NCBI RefSeq assembly: GCF_000275845.1
Contig: NW_006766892.1
Coordinates: forward strand, 326,666-390,665
DNA: 64,000 nucleotides
Source of the DNA: Dichomitus squalens LYAD-421 SS1
Taxonomy: Eukaryota > Basidiomycota > Agaricomycetes > Polyporales > Polyporaceae
Direction: 5' to 3'
How positions within the stretch are numbered: the first letter of the stretch is position 1; each line of letters opens with the position of its first letter. The notes below the pieces were generated by a model. That model was not told where the DNA came from and did not search any database. It saw only the letters and a program-made list of their open reading frames with translations. This document shows positions 22,339 through 34,600 of the stretch, piece after piece. The position numbers and the translations under genes are program-made.

Positions 22339-25300
22339 ATGTTTGGTTCAGGTGCCGTCCAGTCTACCTGGGGCCAGCCTCAGCAGAATCAGCAACAACC
22401 GCAGCAGCAGCCCTCAGCGTTTGGCCAGCCCTCCGCGTTCGGGTCCGGCGGTGGTGGGTCCCTTTATGACTATTCTGTCCACGCGCCCTTTTAAGCTGTC
22501 ATAATTGTCACGTTGCAGCCTTCGGCTCGACCAGCGCGTTCGGTCAACCACAGAACCAACAGCAGCAGCAGCCTCAGGCGAACCCCATGTTCGGAGGCCT
22601 TGGCGGAAATAACACGACGGGGACGACCAGTACGGGATTCGGTGGTGCGTCTCATATCTCCTGACGCGTCGATCGCGCTCATCTCGTTGTTTCTTGTAGG
22701 CGGGGGTGCCTTCGGAGCTAGTAACGCGTCAACAAGCGGGGGTCTGTTCGGTCAGTCCAAACCAGCAACGGGGTTCGGTGCGTTTGGAGGAGGCACTGGA
22801 GCGTTCGGGGCTACGACTGGGACGCCGTCGGCGTTTGGGAGCGCGGCTGGTACCGGCGCGTTTGGGCAGCCAACTACCGGGACAACGGGGACAGGCACTG
22901 GGATCTTCGGTCAACCCTCGACAAGCACAGGTGCTTTTGGCGGCGGCGGGGTCTTTGGACAGAATAAACCAGCGACGGGGGCGTTCGGCGCCACTCCTAG
23001 TACGAGTGCGTACCTACACCTGGTAGCCTCGTGTTCTGTTACTCTCCATGTCTAACCAATTCCATAAACAGACACGGACGGTGGTGTTCCAGTAACCACT
23101 GGAACGGCAAATACACCGTTCACTGCGTTCGCGGAGAAGGATAGCGTCAACCCTGGGACTACCTTGCAATACCAGAGCATCACGTCGATGCCTCAGTACC
23201 GCTCGGCGTCATTCGAAGTGAGTCAATCGATCCAGACGGTTCCGAAACCGAAGCGATCAGCATTTCACACAGGAATTGCGAGTCCAAGACTACCAGCAAG
23301 GTCGGAAAACAGCAGGAGCCTTCGGGCAGTCGTCGTTCGGTGCGCCTGCTGCCCAGCCCCAGCCTTCCACAGGTCTCTTTGGCCAGCCCGCACCACAACA
23401 ACCCGCGGCAACCGGAACGACTTTTGGTGGCTTTGGTAACACGAGCACTACCCAACCAGCGTCGACAGGGTTTGGTGCGTTTAGCCAGCCTGCCAACACG
23501 GCAGGAACAACGGGGACTAGTACAGGCCTTTTTGGTGCTGGCGGCGCTTTCGGCCAGCAGAATCCACAGCAGCAGCAGCAGCAACCGTCAACTGGCTTTG
23601 GTACATTCGGACAGCCTGCGAACCAACAGCAGCCACAGGCAGGCGGAGGGCTGTTCGGCGCCGGCGGCGCGTTCGGGGCGAACAATCAGCAGAAGCCCGC
23701 CTTCGGTACGTCATGACAGTTGGTCTTGTGTATGACAATTGTCCCTGACTTTGTTCTCAGGCGCGACTGGCACCGGCGCGTTTGGTTCGACGACGGGCAC
23801 GTTCGGACAACCGCAGCAGCAGCCACAAACCGGTGGTGGTCTGTTCGGTCAAACCCAACCTCAACAGACCGGTACGACTGGCACGTTTGGTGGTTTCGGT
23901 GAGTAGAATGCCAGTGGCTTCCGAGTCTGCGGCTTCTCATCATCACGTACGCAGGTCAACAAAACAAGCCTTCGATCTTCGGAAGCACCAACACAGCTGG
24001 CACTGGCACTGGTTTTGGTGCCTTTGGGACGAACACCCAGCAGCAGCAACCGCAGCAGCAACCAAGCCAGCAGCAGCCTGGCGGGCTTTTCGGTGGTGGC
24101 GGCGGAGGGTTGTTCGGCCAGAACAACCAGCAGCAACAACAGCAGCAACCTCAACAGGGCGGTGGTCGTACGTATATTTTGTCATATTGGGTAATGCTTC
24201 TTCATTGAACACCTCGTGCAGTATTTGGTGCATCGACCACTCAGCCACAAACAGGCGGAGGTCTCTTTGGTGGCGGTGGAGGCGGCCTATTTGGTACCAA
24301 CCAGCAGCAACAGCAACAGCAGGGAGCCCAACCACAGCAACAGAACACCTTTGGTAACCTGTTTAACAAACCCGCTACAACCACGAACACAGGCAGTGGT
24401 TTATTCGGTGGCGGCGGTGGATTCGGAACAAATTTGGGTCAACCCGCCCAGAATCAGTCTGCGGCGGGAGGTGGTCTCTTCGGCGGCTCCACTCTCGGAC
24501 AGCAGCCCCAGAATCAGCAGGCGAATACTGGGTTCGGAGGCGGCCTATTCGGTGGCGCGAAGCCAGCACCGACACTGGGCACGTCAACCTCAATAGGTCA
24601 GCAGCAGCCTGGGCTCGGAAACTCGTTGTTCGGCGGCAGCACTCTTGGCGCGTCCAATGCCACTATGGGCGTCTCCGTTCTTGGCCAGTCACAAGCACCC
24701 TTGACCGCATCCATCGCACAACCCATTGCCTCCAACCTCCCCATCTTCAGCATGCTCCCTCCCGGTCCCCGCGCCGTGACACTCGACCAGCAGCCCAAGA
24801 AGAAGCCTGGTTATTTCGTCGACGTTCCCACGCGCGCGCCCGTCCCTCAGCTCCAGCTCCGCTACGCCCCCGCCTCAACCAAGCTTCGCGGCTTCAGCTC
24901 AACATCTACGCTCCCTGGGGCAGGCTCGAGCCAGTTGGGTGGCAGCAGCCTACTCCTGTCCGGCAAACCCAACGCGCTCTCGCTCAGCAAGAGCTCCCCA
25001 AACGTACTCAGCCCGGACTCGTTCCTCACCAACGGTGGCGCTAGCCCGACCCTCGGCAGCGGTGGGCGCCAGAGCGTCAAGAAGCTCACGCTCGACAAGA
25101 GAGTCGAGCCCGCGGACCTGTTCAGCAAGTCCACCGCAGGAGCGGGCGGCGGGCCTGCGTTCAACGCGAAGCTTAGCATCGCCGCGCGCGAATCTGAGGC
25201 CGCCGCGGCCCCCCGCGTTGAGTCGCCCACTCCGAAACAGAAGAACCAGAGTAGGTTCGGGGCGAGCGAGACCCCTGCATCTCCCACGAAGGCCCCCAAG

Positions 25301-25759
25301 GACCCATCCGAGCTTCAGGAGGGCGATTACTGGGTGAAGCCACCGCTGGAGACGCTGAAGTCGCTTGGGCACGACGAGCTCATGGCGTTCCCCGGACTCA
25401 TAGTCGGACGTGTCGGCTATGGTCAGATCACGTTCCTCGAGCCGGTCGATCTCACGGGTCTCCCGCGGCTGTCGAGCCTGCTCGGGGAGGTCGTCCGGTT
25501 CGACGACAAGGAGTGCAGCGTTTACCCGGACGCGGACGAGGCAGAGAAGCCCCCGCCCGGGAGCGGGCTGAACGTGAAGGCGAGGCTCGAGCTCGTCAGG
25601 TGTTGGGCGCTGGACAAGGCGACACGGGAGCCGATCAAGGATGAAAGTCATCCGAGCGCTGTGAGGCACTTGAAAAGGCTGAAGGGGATGAAGCATACAA
25701 CGTTCGAGGGGTTCGATATCCAGGAGGGCAAGTGGACGTTTACCGTCGATCACTTCTAG
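22339..25759 (+). CDS. FG nucleoporin Nup98-like, ends at the autocleavage site without Nup96
   Basis: A barrier-forming nucleoporin. It starts MFGSGAVQSTWGQPQ, then dozens of FG/GLFG repeats with Gln/Asn linkers form the cohesive meshwork of the pore. A GLEBS-like motif lies between repeat blocks: LQYQSITSMPQYRSASFE joins across an intron to ELRVQDYQQGRK; in other species this binds the Rae1/Gle2 mRNA-export factor. The C-terminal autoproteolytic domain spans about the last 140 residues: DYWVKPPLETLKSLGHDELM, FPGLIVGRVGYGQITFLEPV, FDIQEGKWTFTVDHF. The stop codon follows directly after HF. In Nup98-Nup96 precursors the next residue is the Ser needed for self-cleavage. This gene therefore encodes the mature Nup98 end without cleavage, like yeast Nup100/Nup116-type proteins. 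At least six short introns lie in the repeat region. Confidence 0.93.
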
Positions 25760-26163
25760 GCCTCTCGTCGTCCCTGTCTCGTCCGTTCTTCTCATGCTAT
25801 TGCTCCCTCTCCATTGACGTTGTGCTGTAAATATCGTCTACCTCATACTACATAGCACCTTCCTTGTTACCCATTGACTATTGTCCCTTGTCGATTTGTG
25901 TTTATCGTCGCTATGTCACATATCATGTTGTCCCCTACGCATGTATCCTATGTTAAATACAATGCTTGTTTCTGGCTCGGGATATGGATGGCTGCGTATG
26001 GTTGCGGATATTCCCCTCGAGTGTTCCACGCGAACGCCCTCTGGCTTGATTTTTGGGTATATGCGATCTACACAAGGTAAAGCTACAATGGAGTAGGCAT
26101 GTGATAAATATGGCCTGCTTGTATTTAGGTCGGCCTAGATGGTTGCGCCGAGCTCGTAAGCCC
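25760..26163. other. Convergent intergenic region
   Basis: 404 bp between the nucleoporin stop and the stop of the minus-strand DUF6534 gene. It presumably holds both 3' UTRs. Nothing else seen. Confidence 0.5.
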
Positions 26164-28291
26164 TCAGGCAATATAGTGGGAGACGTCGCCACTGAAACTG
26201 CTTTCGCCAGCAGACAGCATTGACGCAAAGGCGATCGAGGCGCCACCAGCCGTCGGATGAGCCTAGCGTTACAGCCGAAAGCAATGGGTCAGTCAGAACG
26301 TCACAGGCGAAGCAGCGCACTGCAATGCAATCTTCCTACCTGTGGAAAATTCCATGTCTCCTTTGCATCACAGGGTACGTTCTGGATGTGACCTAGTCCG
26401 AGGGTGCTGAAAGGGTCCCCATGCATCATGCGGAGGGCCAAAGCTCTCCGGGAGTTGAGTCTAGAGGAGCCGATGCAGGTATTAATGAGTCCTGCCCTGT
26501 GCTCTCCTGTGGGAGAATTGGAAAACGCTCACGTTGAAAGCATTGAGACGACGTATACTAACGATAATCTGAGTCGGGTGAACATGGATAATCGAACCGA
26601 TGGAGCGCACCTTTCACGCTGAGAGAAGCCACGCTGTTGAATATCAGATTACCAGGTAGAATAACCGTCTGGAATGCTGTCAATGAGCCGTGTCTTTGGA
26701 GTTTTGGCTCCGTGCACTCACAAATAGAAATCCCAGGGACGTGTTGACACTACGCAATGAGGGAGTCAGCTCTAGTTCCAGGAAGTTCGACGGTCCAGTC
26801 TTGACCTGAAAAGTACTCCTGTCACGTATGTTGGTCATGCAGACTGATTGCCAGTTGAGGTGGAGTTCCACGACGCACCAGTGTTGACTGTGTAAGCGAT
26901 CACACTCTGAATCACGGAATCTGACCTGTCCGCGTACGTCGCTAACTTGAAGGAACACGGCAGAGATATTCAGGCGCCGTCACATACCGCTTCAAGCCAG
27001 TACGGCTCCTCCAAAGCGCCAATACCAGTGAGCTCGTCAACACGACGTCTGTCGCCGTTGCAGAACCGTACATCGCTGCGAAGAGCCACTACCGTGACCC
27101 GGTCAAACCCCCGGAAAATACCAATACGAACTGGTGGAAGCCGACTCACGTTCTTCTTCCGGAATGCGACAACGTTTGGTGCGAGGAATCTAGCTCGGAG
27201 ATGTCCGTCAGGCTGTGAGGTACCGAGTCATGTGCGCTCTACTTACGATTCGACAGTAGATGCTAGCGGACCGCATTGAGCAAATATTTGGGAACATGAA
27301 GGCACCGTATGCAAGCACCTACCAGTGCAGAACCCTGGCGTTCACTGATTAAGGAGCTCAGGGCATTGATGAAGAGACGCGAACATACACACCGAGTAAA
27401 GAGATCATGCTCACGGCCTAACGAGTGCATGCAGGACGTGAGTACCAGGCGTTGGCCGATGCGTAGGATACAGGATATACTGACCGCAATCGATACAACC
27501 CATCTGTACCGTGACTCCACTACAGGACTGTCAGCTCCTTGGAATGCTTCAACACGATCGGGCCTACATAGGTACACTCGACGGGCGTAGAATCTGTAGA
27601 TAGGAAGACGATTCAGAGTCTAGAAGTGATCATGGCTATGGTCCGCTCACGCTTGGCAGATGAGGATGATAACAACCTTGTGGTCCACGTCGCAATGAGA
27701 TGCAAGTCGGAGACATATGGTGAACGGGAAACTCACGCCAGTAGGAGGCAAGAGTTGTATTGACCTGAAACACGTGGGAGTTGTAAGTTCTCGGGTTACG
27801 CATGTAAGGCTGAGCTGTGCACTACCAATGGTTGTCATCGAGGCTGGATGGATTGAAGTAATTGGTGACGAGATGCCAATAGCTAGTGGCTGTCAGTCGG
27901 GATGAAGACGGCGGGCAAGGAAAATCGCATACCAGCCAACGACACAGCACAGGATGTGGAATGTGTCAAGAGCACTAGAGCGCGTCAAGATTTCCCAGGC
28001 CTTGAGCAACGAGATCTTGAACTCACAATAAGACAAGCACGATGGTTTTGATAAGGCGGGTATCCGTAGGATAAAGCTGGAAGTATCTATAGAGTTGATA
28101 CAATGAGAGGCCATAGACTCTGTACAAGGGGGTTAGTACTACCATTTTATTTATTCCAGCTAAGCGGGACCGCCGACGTACATGAATCCTAGGTACGTTG
28201 CAATCAGAAGGGCCCCGTAAGTCTTGTCTATTGCAGGTGTTGGCAAGGATGAAAGCACGTCAGCTGCAGACTGCGCGGTCAAGTTCTTCAT
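26164..28291 (-). CDS. DUF6534-family multi-pass membrane protein, highly fragmented by introns
   Basis: No exon is long enough to stand out as an open frame; the gene appears only when GT-AG introns of about 50-80 bp are removed on the minus strand. The first exon (28182-28291) gives MKNLTAQSAADVL and TYGALLIATYLGF; the next gives VYGLSLYQLYRYFQLYPTDT. Then come DTFHILCCVVGCYWHLVTNY, ILICQAFYARRVYLLESRYR, WLFAAMYGSATATDVVLTSS, LWRSRTGLKRSDSVIQSVIA and VYVVSMLSTLNSRRALALR, ending at a TGA at 26164-26166. This is the characteristic order of the DUF6534 family, common in Agaricomycetes, with predicted seven transmembrane helices and unknown function. The middle exons (about 27200-27450) are the least certain. 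Confidence 0.8.
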
Positions 28292-29408
28292 GATAGCGGA
28301 CCGCGTCTGTCGAAAGGCAAAGCCAGGGTGGTCGCGACAACAAGCTACTCGCTGTTTTGCAATCTACTTATAAGTCACGCCGATGAGATGCGCGCCGGAC
28401 ATAGACCAAGACCCAGGTAAGTATAGTCCACGAAGTCGCCGGAGCTCTTTAGAAGGATTAGCTTGAAAGTTTGAGTAGGCGCATGTATGTAGGGTCGACT
28501 GCTTCCGCATCACCACAAGCCTCCGGCAGCTTATGAAGTTGCCTCGCCTGTTGGTCGCTACCGCTGCAATTGTGTTTTCCCGTGCAGATCGTCTTGCAAA
28601 TCCCTGAAACACCGAGGTACATACATAGCCATGCGATGCAACTTGTACGTAGGCAGCGCTCTGCGTGCGCGCCCCGATGATGGTTAGGCTGGGTGAAAAT
28701 TTGTGCGCTCTGGCTAATGAGCGTTAGCTTGGAGGAAGCTTCGGAGCCTGGGGGGCGTCGAATACCGATGCCCACGATATCCGTAGTTCTCCGGTGTGCC
28801 TCGCTGCAAGACGAGTACCCAAACGTGGTGGGCGCTCATAGATTGAGGGGTGCCGTTTCGCGAGCGTGTCTCTTGAGCCAAATCGGACTCCCACCTGAGA
28901 AAGGTAGAAGGGCGAGCTTGTGCTAGGCAGGACCCAACAGGGTCGCCTTAGTAAACGGTCACTGGCACAGGGGAGAAAGCGACAAAGCATATGCACAGCC
29001 TCATCAGGTATGCGCGCTCCGTAGATGGTAACCCCCCGTGTGTCAGTGCCAACTTGGAGCATAACTCTTGATAAAAGTACACCCGGGATCCCTATGATAG
29101 ATGAAAAATCGGCCACTTATGACCCATGGCTCAGGTTACGCTACTAATACAAGTGCGATGTACATGTTCTCGAGTTCTTGTTGGAGTGGGGAGTCATTGT
29201 TGTTCAAATGAGTGGGGGTATACGTGATATGTCGTTGGAGTGAGTGGTTGTCAACATTGTTGGGATGAGTGAGGAGTTACTATTCGACGTGAGTGTGCGT
29301 GCGAGTTCTGTGAGCTGTCATTATCAAGCTGTACCTAAAGAAACCAAGCGCAATATTGCATGCGTCCGCGGCGAAACAACGATCCAAGAGAGAGGAGTGA
29401 TCAGGACC
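28292..29408. other. Intergenic region with a GAGTG-rich patch
   Basis: 1.1 kb upstream of the DUF6534 gene and downstream of the monooxygenase (both minus strand). Open frames here lack family similarity. Around 29180-29300 the words GGAGTGAGTGG, GAGTGGGG and GATGAGTGAGGAG recur imperfectly. No gene called. Confidence 0.45.
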
Positions 29409-30647
29409 TCAGCCCTCGTGCCGGCCCTCAGCGAAGACCTGCTCAAAGCGGCGGATCGCAGGATGCGGCGCGTCAGGGTGAATGAACTCATGCAGATTGT
29501 CCTCCGCCTGCTTCGCGATGCGGCCCGCCCTCGAGCACATCTTCTCCTCAAACGCCACGACGGCCTCATCCACGGCCTCCTGGTCCGCAAGTTTGCCCTC
29601 TGTCGCGAGTCCCGCCAGCGCAAGGCCAAGCTCGAGCCCGTCGAGCAGCGCGAGGTTCGCCCCCGCGCCGGCGAACGGGCTCATGAGGTGCGCGGCGTCG
29701 CCGATGAGCGTCACCCCGCGGACGTGGGGCCAGCTGTGGCCGGCGGGCAGGACGTAGAGCGCGTGAATGTAGATCGCGCTCTCGTCGGCGTAGTCGATGA
29801 GGTTGAGCATCCACTGCTGCCAGCCTGCGAAGTACGTCTTCGTCACGGCCTTCGCCTCCGCGGGGTCCGAGGGCAGCGTCCAGTCGGCGGACTCGCGGAT
29901 GGCAGCGAACGTGCGGATGCGGCCGTCGCCGCACATCCGCGAGCCGAGCATGCGCGAGTTCTGCATGACCAGCAGTGTCCATTTGCCAATGCTCGCGACG
30001 GTCCCTTGCAACTCGGGGAGCTTGGTCGTCTCGGGCGCGAGGGAGATGTCGATGAATTTGACGTCAGTGTAGATGGGGGTTGCCGGGGAGAGGAGGGGGC
30101 GAACGCGCGAGTTCGCGCCGTCGGCCCCGACGAGGATGTCCGAGACGGTGGTGAAGCCGTTCGCGAAGGTGAGCTCGTGCTGGCCATGGCCGAGGGAGCG
30201 CACGGAGACGAGGGCGTGGTCCCACTTGATGAGATGGGGAGGGATCGCGTCGAGGAGGAGCTTGCGGAGGACGGCGCGTTCGATTTCGGGGCGGCTGTCC
30301 TCGGGACGCTGGGGCGGCGGGGGACCCTCGGGACGGCCAGAACCACCCTGCGCCCCGGCGCCGTGGCTGAAATGGAGCGTACCTGCGCCATCATAAATTC
30401 TCCTCCCCTCGGAGTCAGCGCTCTCCTCGAAGTTCACTTGAAGCCCGTTCTCGCGGAGAGCGCGTTGGCCACTCTCCCAACCGAGGTCGAGAGGGGCGCC
30501 GAGGTGGGCGCGAGTACTGAAGCTGGTGTCGCGTTCATAGAGGGTGGCGGGGACACCGCGACGATGGAGGGTGAGGAGGAGCGCAAGCCCACCGAGGCCA
30601 CCGCCCACGATTACGATGCGCGGGTGAGTGGAGGAGTCAGAAGGCAT
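29409..30647 (-). CDS. FAD-dependent monooxygenase, TetX-like (single exon)
   Basis: A 412-residue group A flavoprotein monooxygenase, expected to hydroxylate a small organic substrate with NAD(P)H and O2. The Rossmann motif is VIVGGGLGGLA (GxGxxG at residues 15-20), with the ribose-binding acidic residue in YERD (38-40). The DG motif is VGADGANSRV (173-182). The FAD-binding GD motif is LIGDAAHLMSPFAGAGANLA (315-334). It keeps these hallmarks and has normal length, so it looks functional. It is uninterrupted by introns, unlike nearly every neighbour, and is GC-rich. Substrate and pathway cannot be told; there is no biosynthetic cluster around it. A short upstream exon is not excluded. Confidence 0.92.
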   Translation of the reverse strand: MPSDSSTHPRIVIVGGGLGGLALLLTLHRRGVPATLYERDTSFSTRAHLGAPLDLGWESGQRALRENGLQVNFEESADSEGRRIYDGAGTLHFSHGAGAQGGSGRPEGPPPPQRPEDSRPEIERAVLRKLLLDAIPPHLIKWDHALVSVRSLGHGQHELTFANGFTTVSDILVGADGANSRVRPLLSPATPIYTDVKFIDISLAPETTKLPELQGTVASIGKWTLLVMQNSRMLGSRMCGDGRIRTFAAIRESADWTLPSDPAEAKAVTKTYFAGWQQWMLNLIDYADESAIYIHALYVLPAGHSWPHVRGVTLIGDAAHLMSPFAGAGANLALLDGLELGLALAGLATEGKLADQEAVDEAVVAFEEKMCSRAGRIAKQAEDNLHEFIHPDAPHPAIRRFEQVFAEGRHEG

Positions 30648-31642
30648 ATTCGGAAGATGGTACTGAGGTGTAGAGGAGGGGCTGGGTTCGTTGGATTGTA
30701 TGCGATTGCGGAGAGGATGAGTGCTTACCAGGTGAGCGAGGAGGTACTTGTTGCTCTTCGCCGACTTCGGGCATCTTCCTATTTACGCTATCAAGTACAG
30801 TGCTCCTATGCTGCGTTCTGTTGATCAGTTTACGCAAGATCGGTGCCGCGGCGTTGTCGATCGACATCACAAGCGCGGCCCGTAGCTATGGTGATCGAGT
30901 GCTACGAACATCTGTTTTGAGGATGTGCCTTGGCAAGTTGGCCCTGCGCCACGACCTCGGGCCCATGGACTCGTCTTTTTGACTGTACGTAGCTCTCGAG
31001 CTGTTCGCATATGTTCCTGTCACAGAGGAGCAGAGTGCATAAGTGCAACGAGAGTAGGGCACACTGGCACAGACGACGTATACGATATGTATTAAGACTC
31101 AGTTTTCCATAGACTTGTTTCGTTCGCCAAGTGAGACACCGTAGTCATTAGTAGACGGCTACTACCATCTATCCGCGGCCTACACTTGCATCGCCTCGTG
31201 TCGTGTCATTTTGCTTTGGCCAGCTGCAGCGCTCTCAGGCAGCCTTCCCGAGTCTGTGAGAGTTGCGTTGGTCGTACCCGAAGATGAGAAGCGTGGGTTC
31301 CGACCTCTACTTATGACCCTCTGGGCGATCGTACAGTACGACACAAGTATCTATGAATGTGAAAAGATTGGTGACAGGGAGACAGGAGACAGAGGACATG
31401 TGGGATCTGTAAACTGCAAAGATCCGAATTGTTGAATAGACCTGACGAGACGGAGAAGACGTGAAGCACAATTTGTAAACGTAGGCGAAAGGAGCGGAAG
31501 GATAGAGGTGGGTGTACCATATGTTACAGAATATACAGATCAAGTTGTTATCCAAGCGATTGCAAGAGGACCAGCTGGCTCTTCTGGAGGACAGGACCAC
31601 ATGGCGGAGGAACCCGGAGAGGTTTGGGTAGGGAAGGTCGCG
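30648..31642. other. Intergenic region between two minus-strand genes
   Basis: Nearly 1 kb that should contain the monooxygenase promoter and the 3' UTR of the coiled-coil gene. No open frame with family similarity and no repeat recognised. Confidence 0.45.
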
Positions 31643-34600
31643 TTACCGCTTTTTCTTACCCTTCTTGCCCTTGGTCGTGTTGGTGGCGTTTGTCGTAGCA
31701 GCGCTGACGGCCGATGCGATTGGAGAAGGGGCACGAGTGAATTGAGGAATGACCCGAGGGGGGTCTATGTCAGCCAGCGGCGTGGTAGGACGCCTTGGTG
31801 AACTGTGTTGGAGTAAGCGTCAGTGGCCGAAAAGAAGGAAAGCCCGAGGGCGTGGCTACTCACGCAGGCATTTGAACAGGCATAGTGATCGGAGACGGTT
31901 CCGGGATGGGGATGGGGATGACGGGGTCATACGGCAGGCTAGTAGACTGCATGTTTGGCGACGCCAAGTTCCTACCTCCGCCCATCCTCGGTGAGCGCGG
32001 CCTGTCCGCGCCTGTAGCGGACGGCGGGCGTCCGCCACTGATTACGGACCGAGAGCGCGGGGGAACACCTCCAACCATCGAGCCTATCACTGAGCCGGAG
32101 ACGGAACCGGCGACTGAGCCGGGAAGTGGGACGCGCGCCGCGCGACTTGTGTACGATCCTTGGCTGTTGCTTGTGGTCGATCGAGGGGTTGGGGGCACGA
32201 CGGGATACTGAACGCCCGCCGGGATAGGAGCGGCGGCGTACGACGGCGTGGAGCGGCCAGATAATCTACGGTTGCGTACAGGTGGCGTTGTCAGAGAATC
32301 CGAAGAACCCAGTCCAGAAGACACGCTTGAATCTGAGTCGTCCTCGCGGCGCTTGATGTTGGCGCGCGAGTACGGTTCCTGAGCTTTGCGGGTGGAGCCA
32401 GCAGAGCCCGAGCTCCGGCTCGACGGTTGTAGGGGGATGACGGGCGGAGGTCCTTCGTTACTGCCCGGGAAACCACCCGGAATGACAGCCTCCGAACGAA
32501 CGGAAGGCGTACCGCCGTACACGGAACTAGGAAGGGGAACACCTGCTGCACCAACAGTGCTGCCTCCGTAACTTGACGGAGGCAGAGGAACGCCTGCCGG
32601 ACCAATAGCACTACTCCCTGCAGGTGACGGCGGGCCAGTGGGAACAAATCCAGGCGGAGGCCATGGCCCATTCGACATCACCGGGGGAATGACAGGGTTT
32701 GACGGTGCTGGAGTTGTCTCCGCCGGAGTTTCTTGAAGGGGCGGAAGAGGACGGTCCGCATCGTCTGCGCTGAGGAACACACCTTCTGTTTGTGCTACCG
32801 AGACGTTGGACTCTGGACGAGACTGCATGCACCGTCAGACGAGAGTACACTATCACACGAGACGCAGTCGACTTACCGGCGGCAGGACGGTGATGACGAT
32901 CTCGTTTGACGACATACTTCCTCGGTTCTCCGACGCGAGAGTTGAAGCTGGCTGTCGCAAGCTGGGAGCAGGCACGATGATTGCAGGTGTGCGCGAAGTA
33001 GGAGTCTCAGGAGAGGAGTGAGGTGAGTGGGGCGGCGCGTAGATGTTTTGCGTACTGGGTTGCCTGCGAGCTGGGTTGTCACCATACCTGCCTCCACCTG
33101 GGCTTCGACCAGCGCGTAGGCGCTCTCGCTCTCGTTCCAAACGTTCCCACTCTTGTTGCAAGCGTTCACGCTCTATGCGCTCGCGCTCGCGTTCCCGCTC
33201 CAAGGCCTCCCGCTCACGCGCCAGGCGTTCTCGTTCCATACGATCACGTTCTTTTTCCCGTTCCCGCTCGATACGTTCCCGCTCCCGATCTCGTTCAAGA
33301 TGTTCGCGTTCAAGGCGCTCCCGCTCTCTTTCTCGTTCAAGGTGTTCGCGTTCGCGGTCACGCAACGCTTCCTGTGACCTAGTATTCTGTCCGCCCGAGC
33401 GATAGCTGGCCTCCGAGCCATATCGAGGGGTATTCGCTCTGTTATAGTAGTCGTCGCCGGAGCGCGCAAGGTTCTCGGCGCTTCTGACATACCGAGGTGT
33501 GGTATCTGGGTACGTGGGATTTTGAGGTGGTACGGCAGAGTTGGCCTGGGAAGTGGGAGGTTGGAGCGAAGGCACAGGCATGCCAGGACTTGGTACTGGC
33601 ATCCCGAAGCTCTGTGTGGACAGCTATCGAGCACGTTTAGCGAGCCTCCCTCAGCGGCTATATGCGTCGCGTAAACTCACGTTAGGCATGGCGTAGACAG
33701 GCGAGGACGCAGAAGACGTCCTCTCTCGTTCTTCGGCGATGGCGCTAAGAACATTCGGGCGCTCTCTGACGTTGCTTCTGAGCGTGCTGGGTGCCGTTGC
33801 GGTTGAGGGAGGCCCAAGGATCTCAAACTGTGACATGGTCGTTGAGTGCGAATCCGTCGACCGCCTCCGACGATGTTTGATTCTGCTATTCGAGGCCTCG
33901 CCCGATGGATTAGCCGGAGGGGGGATCATTATGGCAGGAGGCTCTTCAATATTCTTCACATTGTTGAGCACGGCCGACAACGTCGGCGACGGGGTAGTAG
34001 GTGGCGGCGGTGCCATTTCATGTGGCGGAGGAAGGCGGATGCGGTTGTCGCCATCCATGCTAGGTATCCAGCCATCAGGAGGGACGTCTACCGGGGCATG
34101 AGAGGGCGAAAGCATAGGGGTATGGATGGGTATAGGATGGAGTGGACCTTGCTCGGGAACTGGCTGCTGTACGGCTATGGCCTCGGCTGGAGTGGGTGTG
34201 CGTACAGGCGTACGAGTAGGGGGTGGTATCGGCTCCGTGTCCTCTATAGGCTGGGTATAGTCCGGGGTACCATTTTGGTCTGAGTCTTCAGATGTGAATG
34301 GCCTCGAAACCCGGGGGGGTTGATAATCTTGCGCTCGAGGAGTTTCATAATCCATCTCCGTGACGGGAGCAGACGTGAGTTCCCGCTCAGCAGCAACTCG
34401 TCCGTGCTCATACCCTGCTGCCCTGCCCTCTTCGTAGCCCATGAAGCGTCCCTGAGCCATACCCTCCTCGAGACCCTGTCTCCGACCTTCCTCCCTTGCC
34501 CGCATGACAATCTTCTCCTCCTTGAGCCTCCTCGCCGTACTCCTTGCCTGCGCCGCTGCCTCCTCTGCGTACACCCGCTGGGCCTCTAGCGCATCAATCA

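Noticed and set aside
29244..30824. Long plus-strand open frame of 526 codons
   Set aside because: It lies antisense to the FAD monooxygenase. The minus strand carries clear GxGxxG, DG and GD motifs, while the plus frame has none and reflects GC-rich codon bias.
33023..33405. Plus-strand Arg/Ser-rich frames that look like an SR protein
   Set aside because: They are the complement of the Glu/Arg codon run of the minus-strand coiled-coil gene, which reads continuously into conserved-looking exons.
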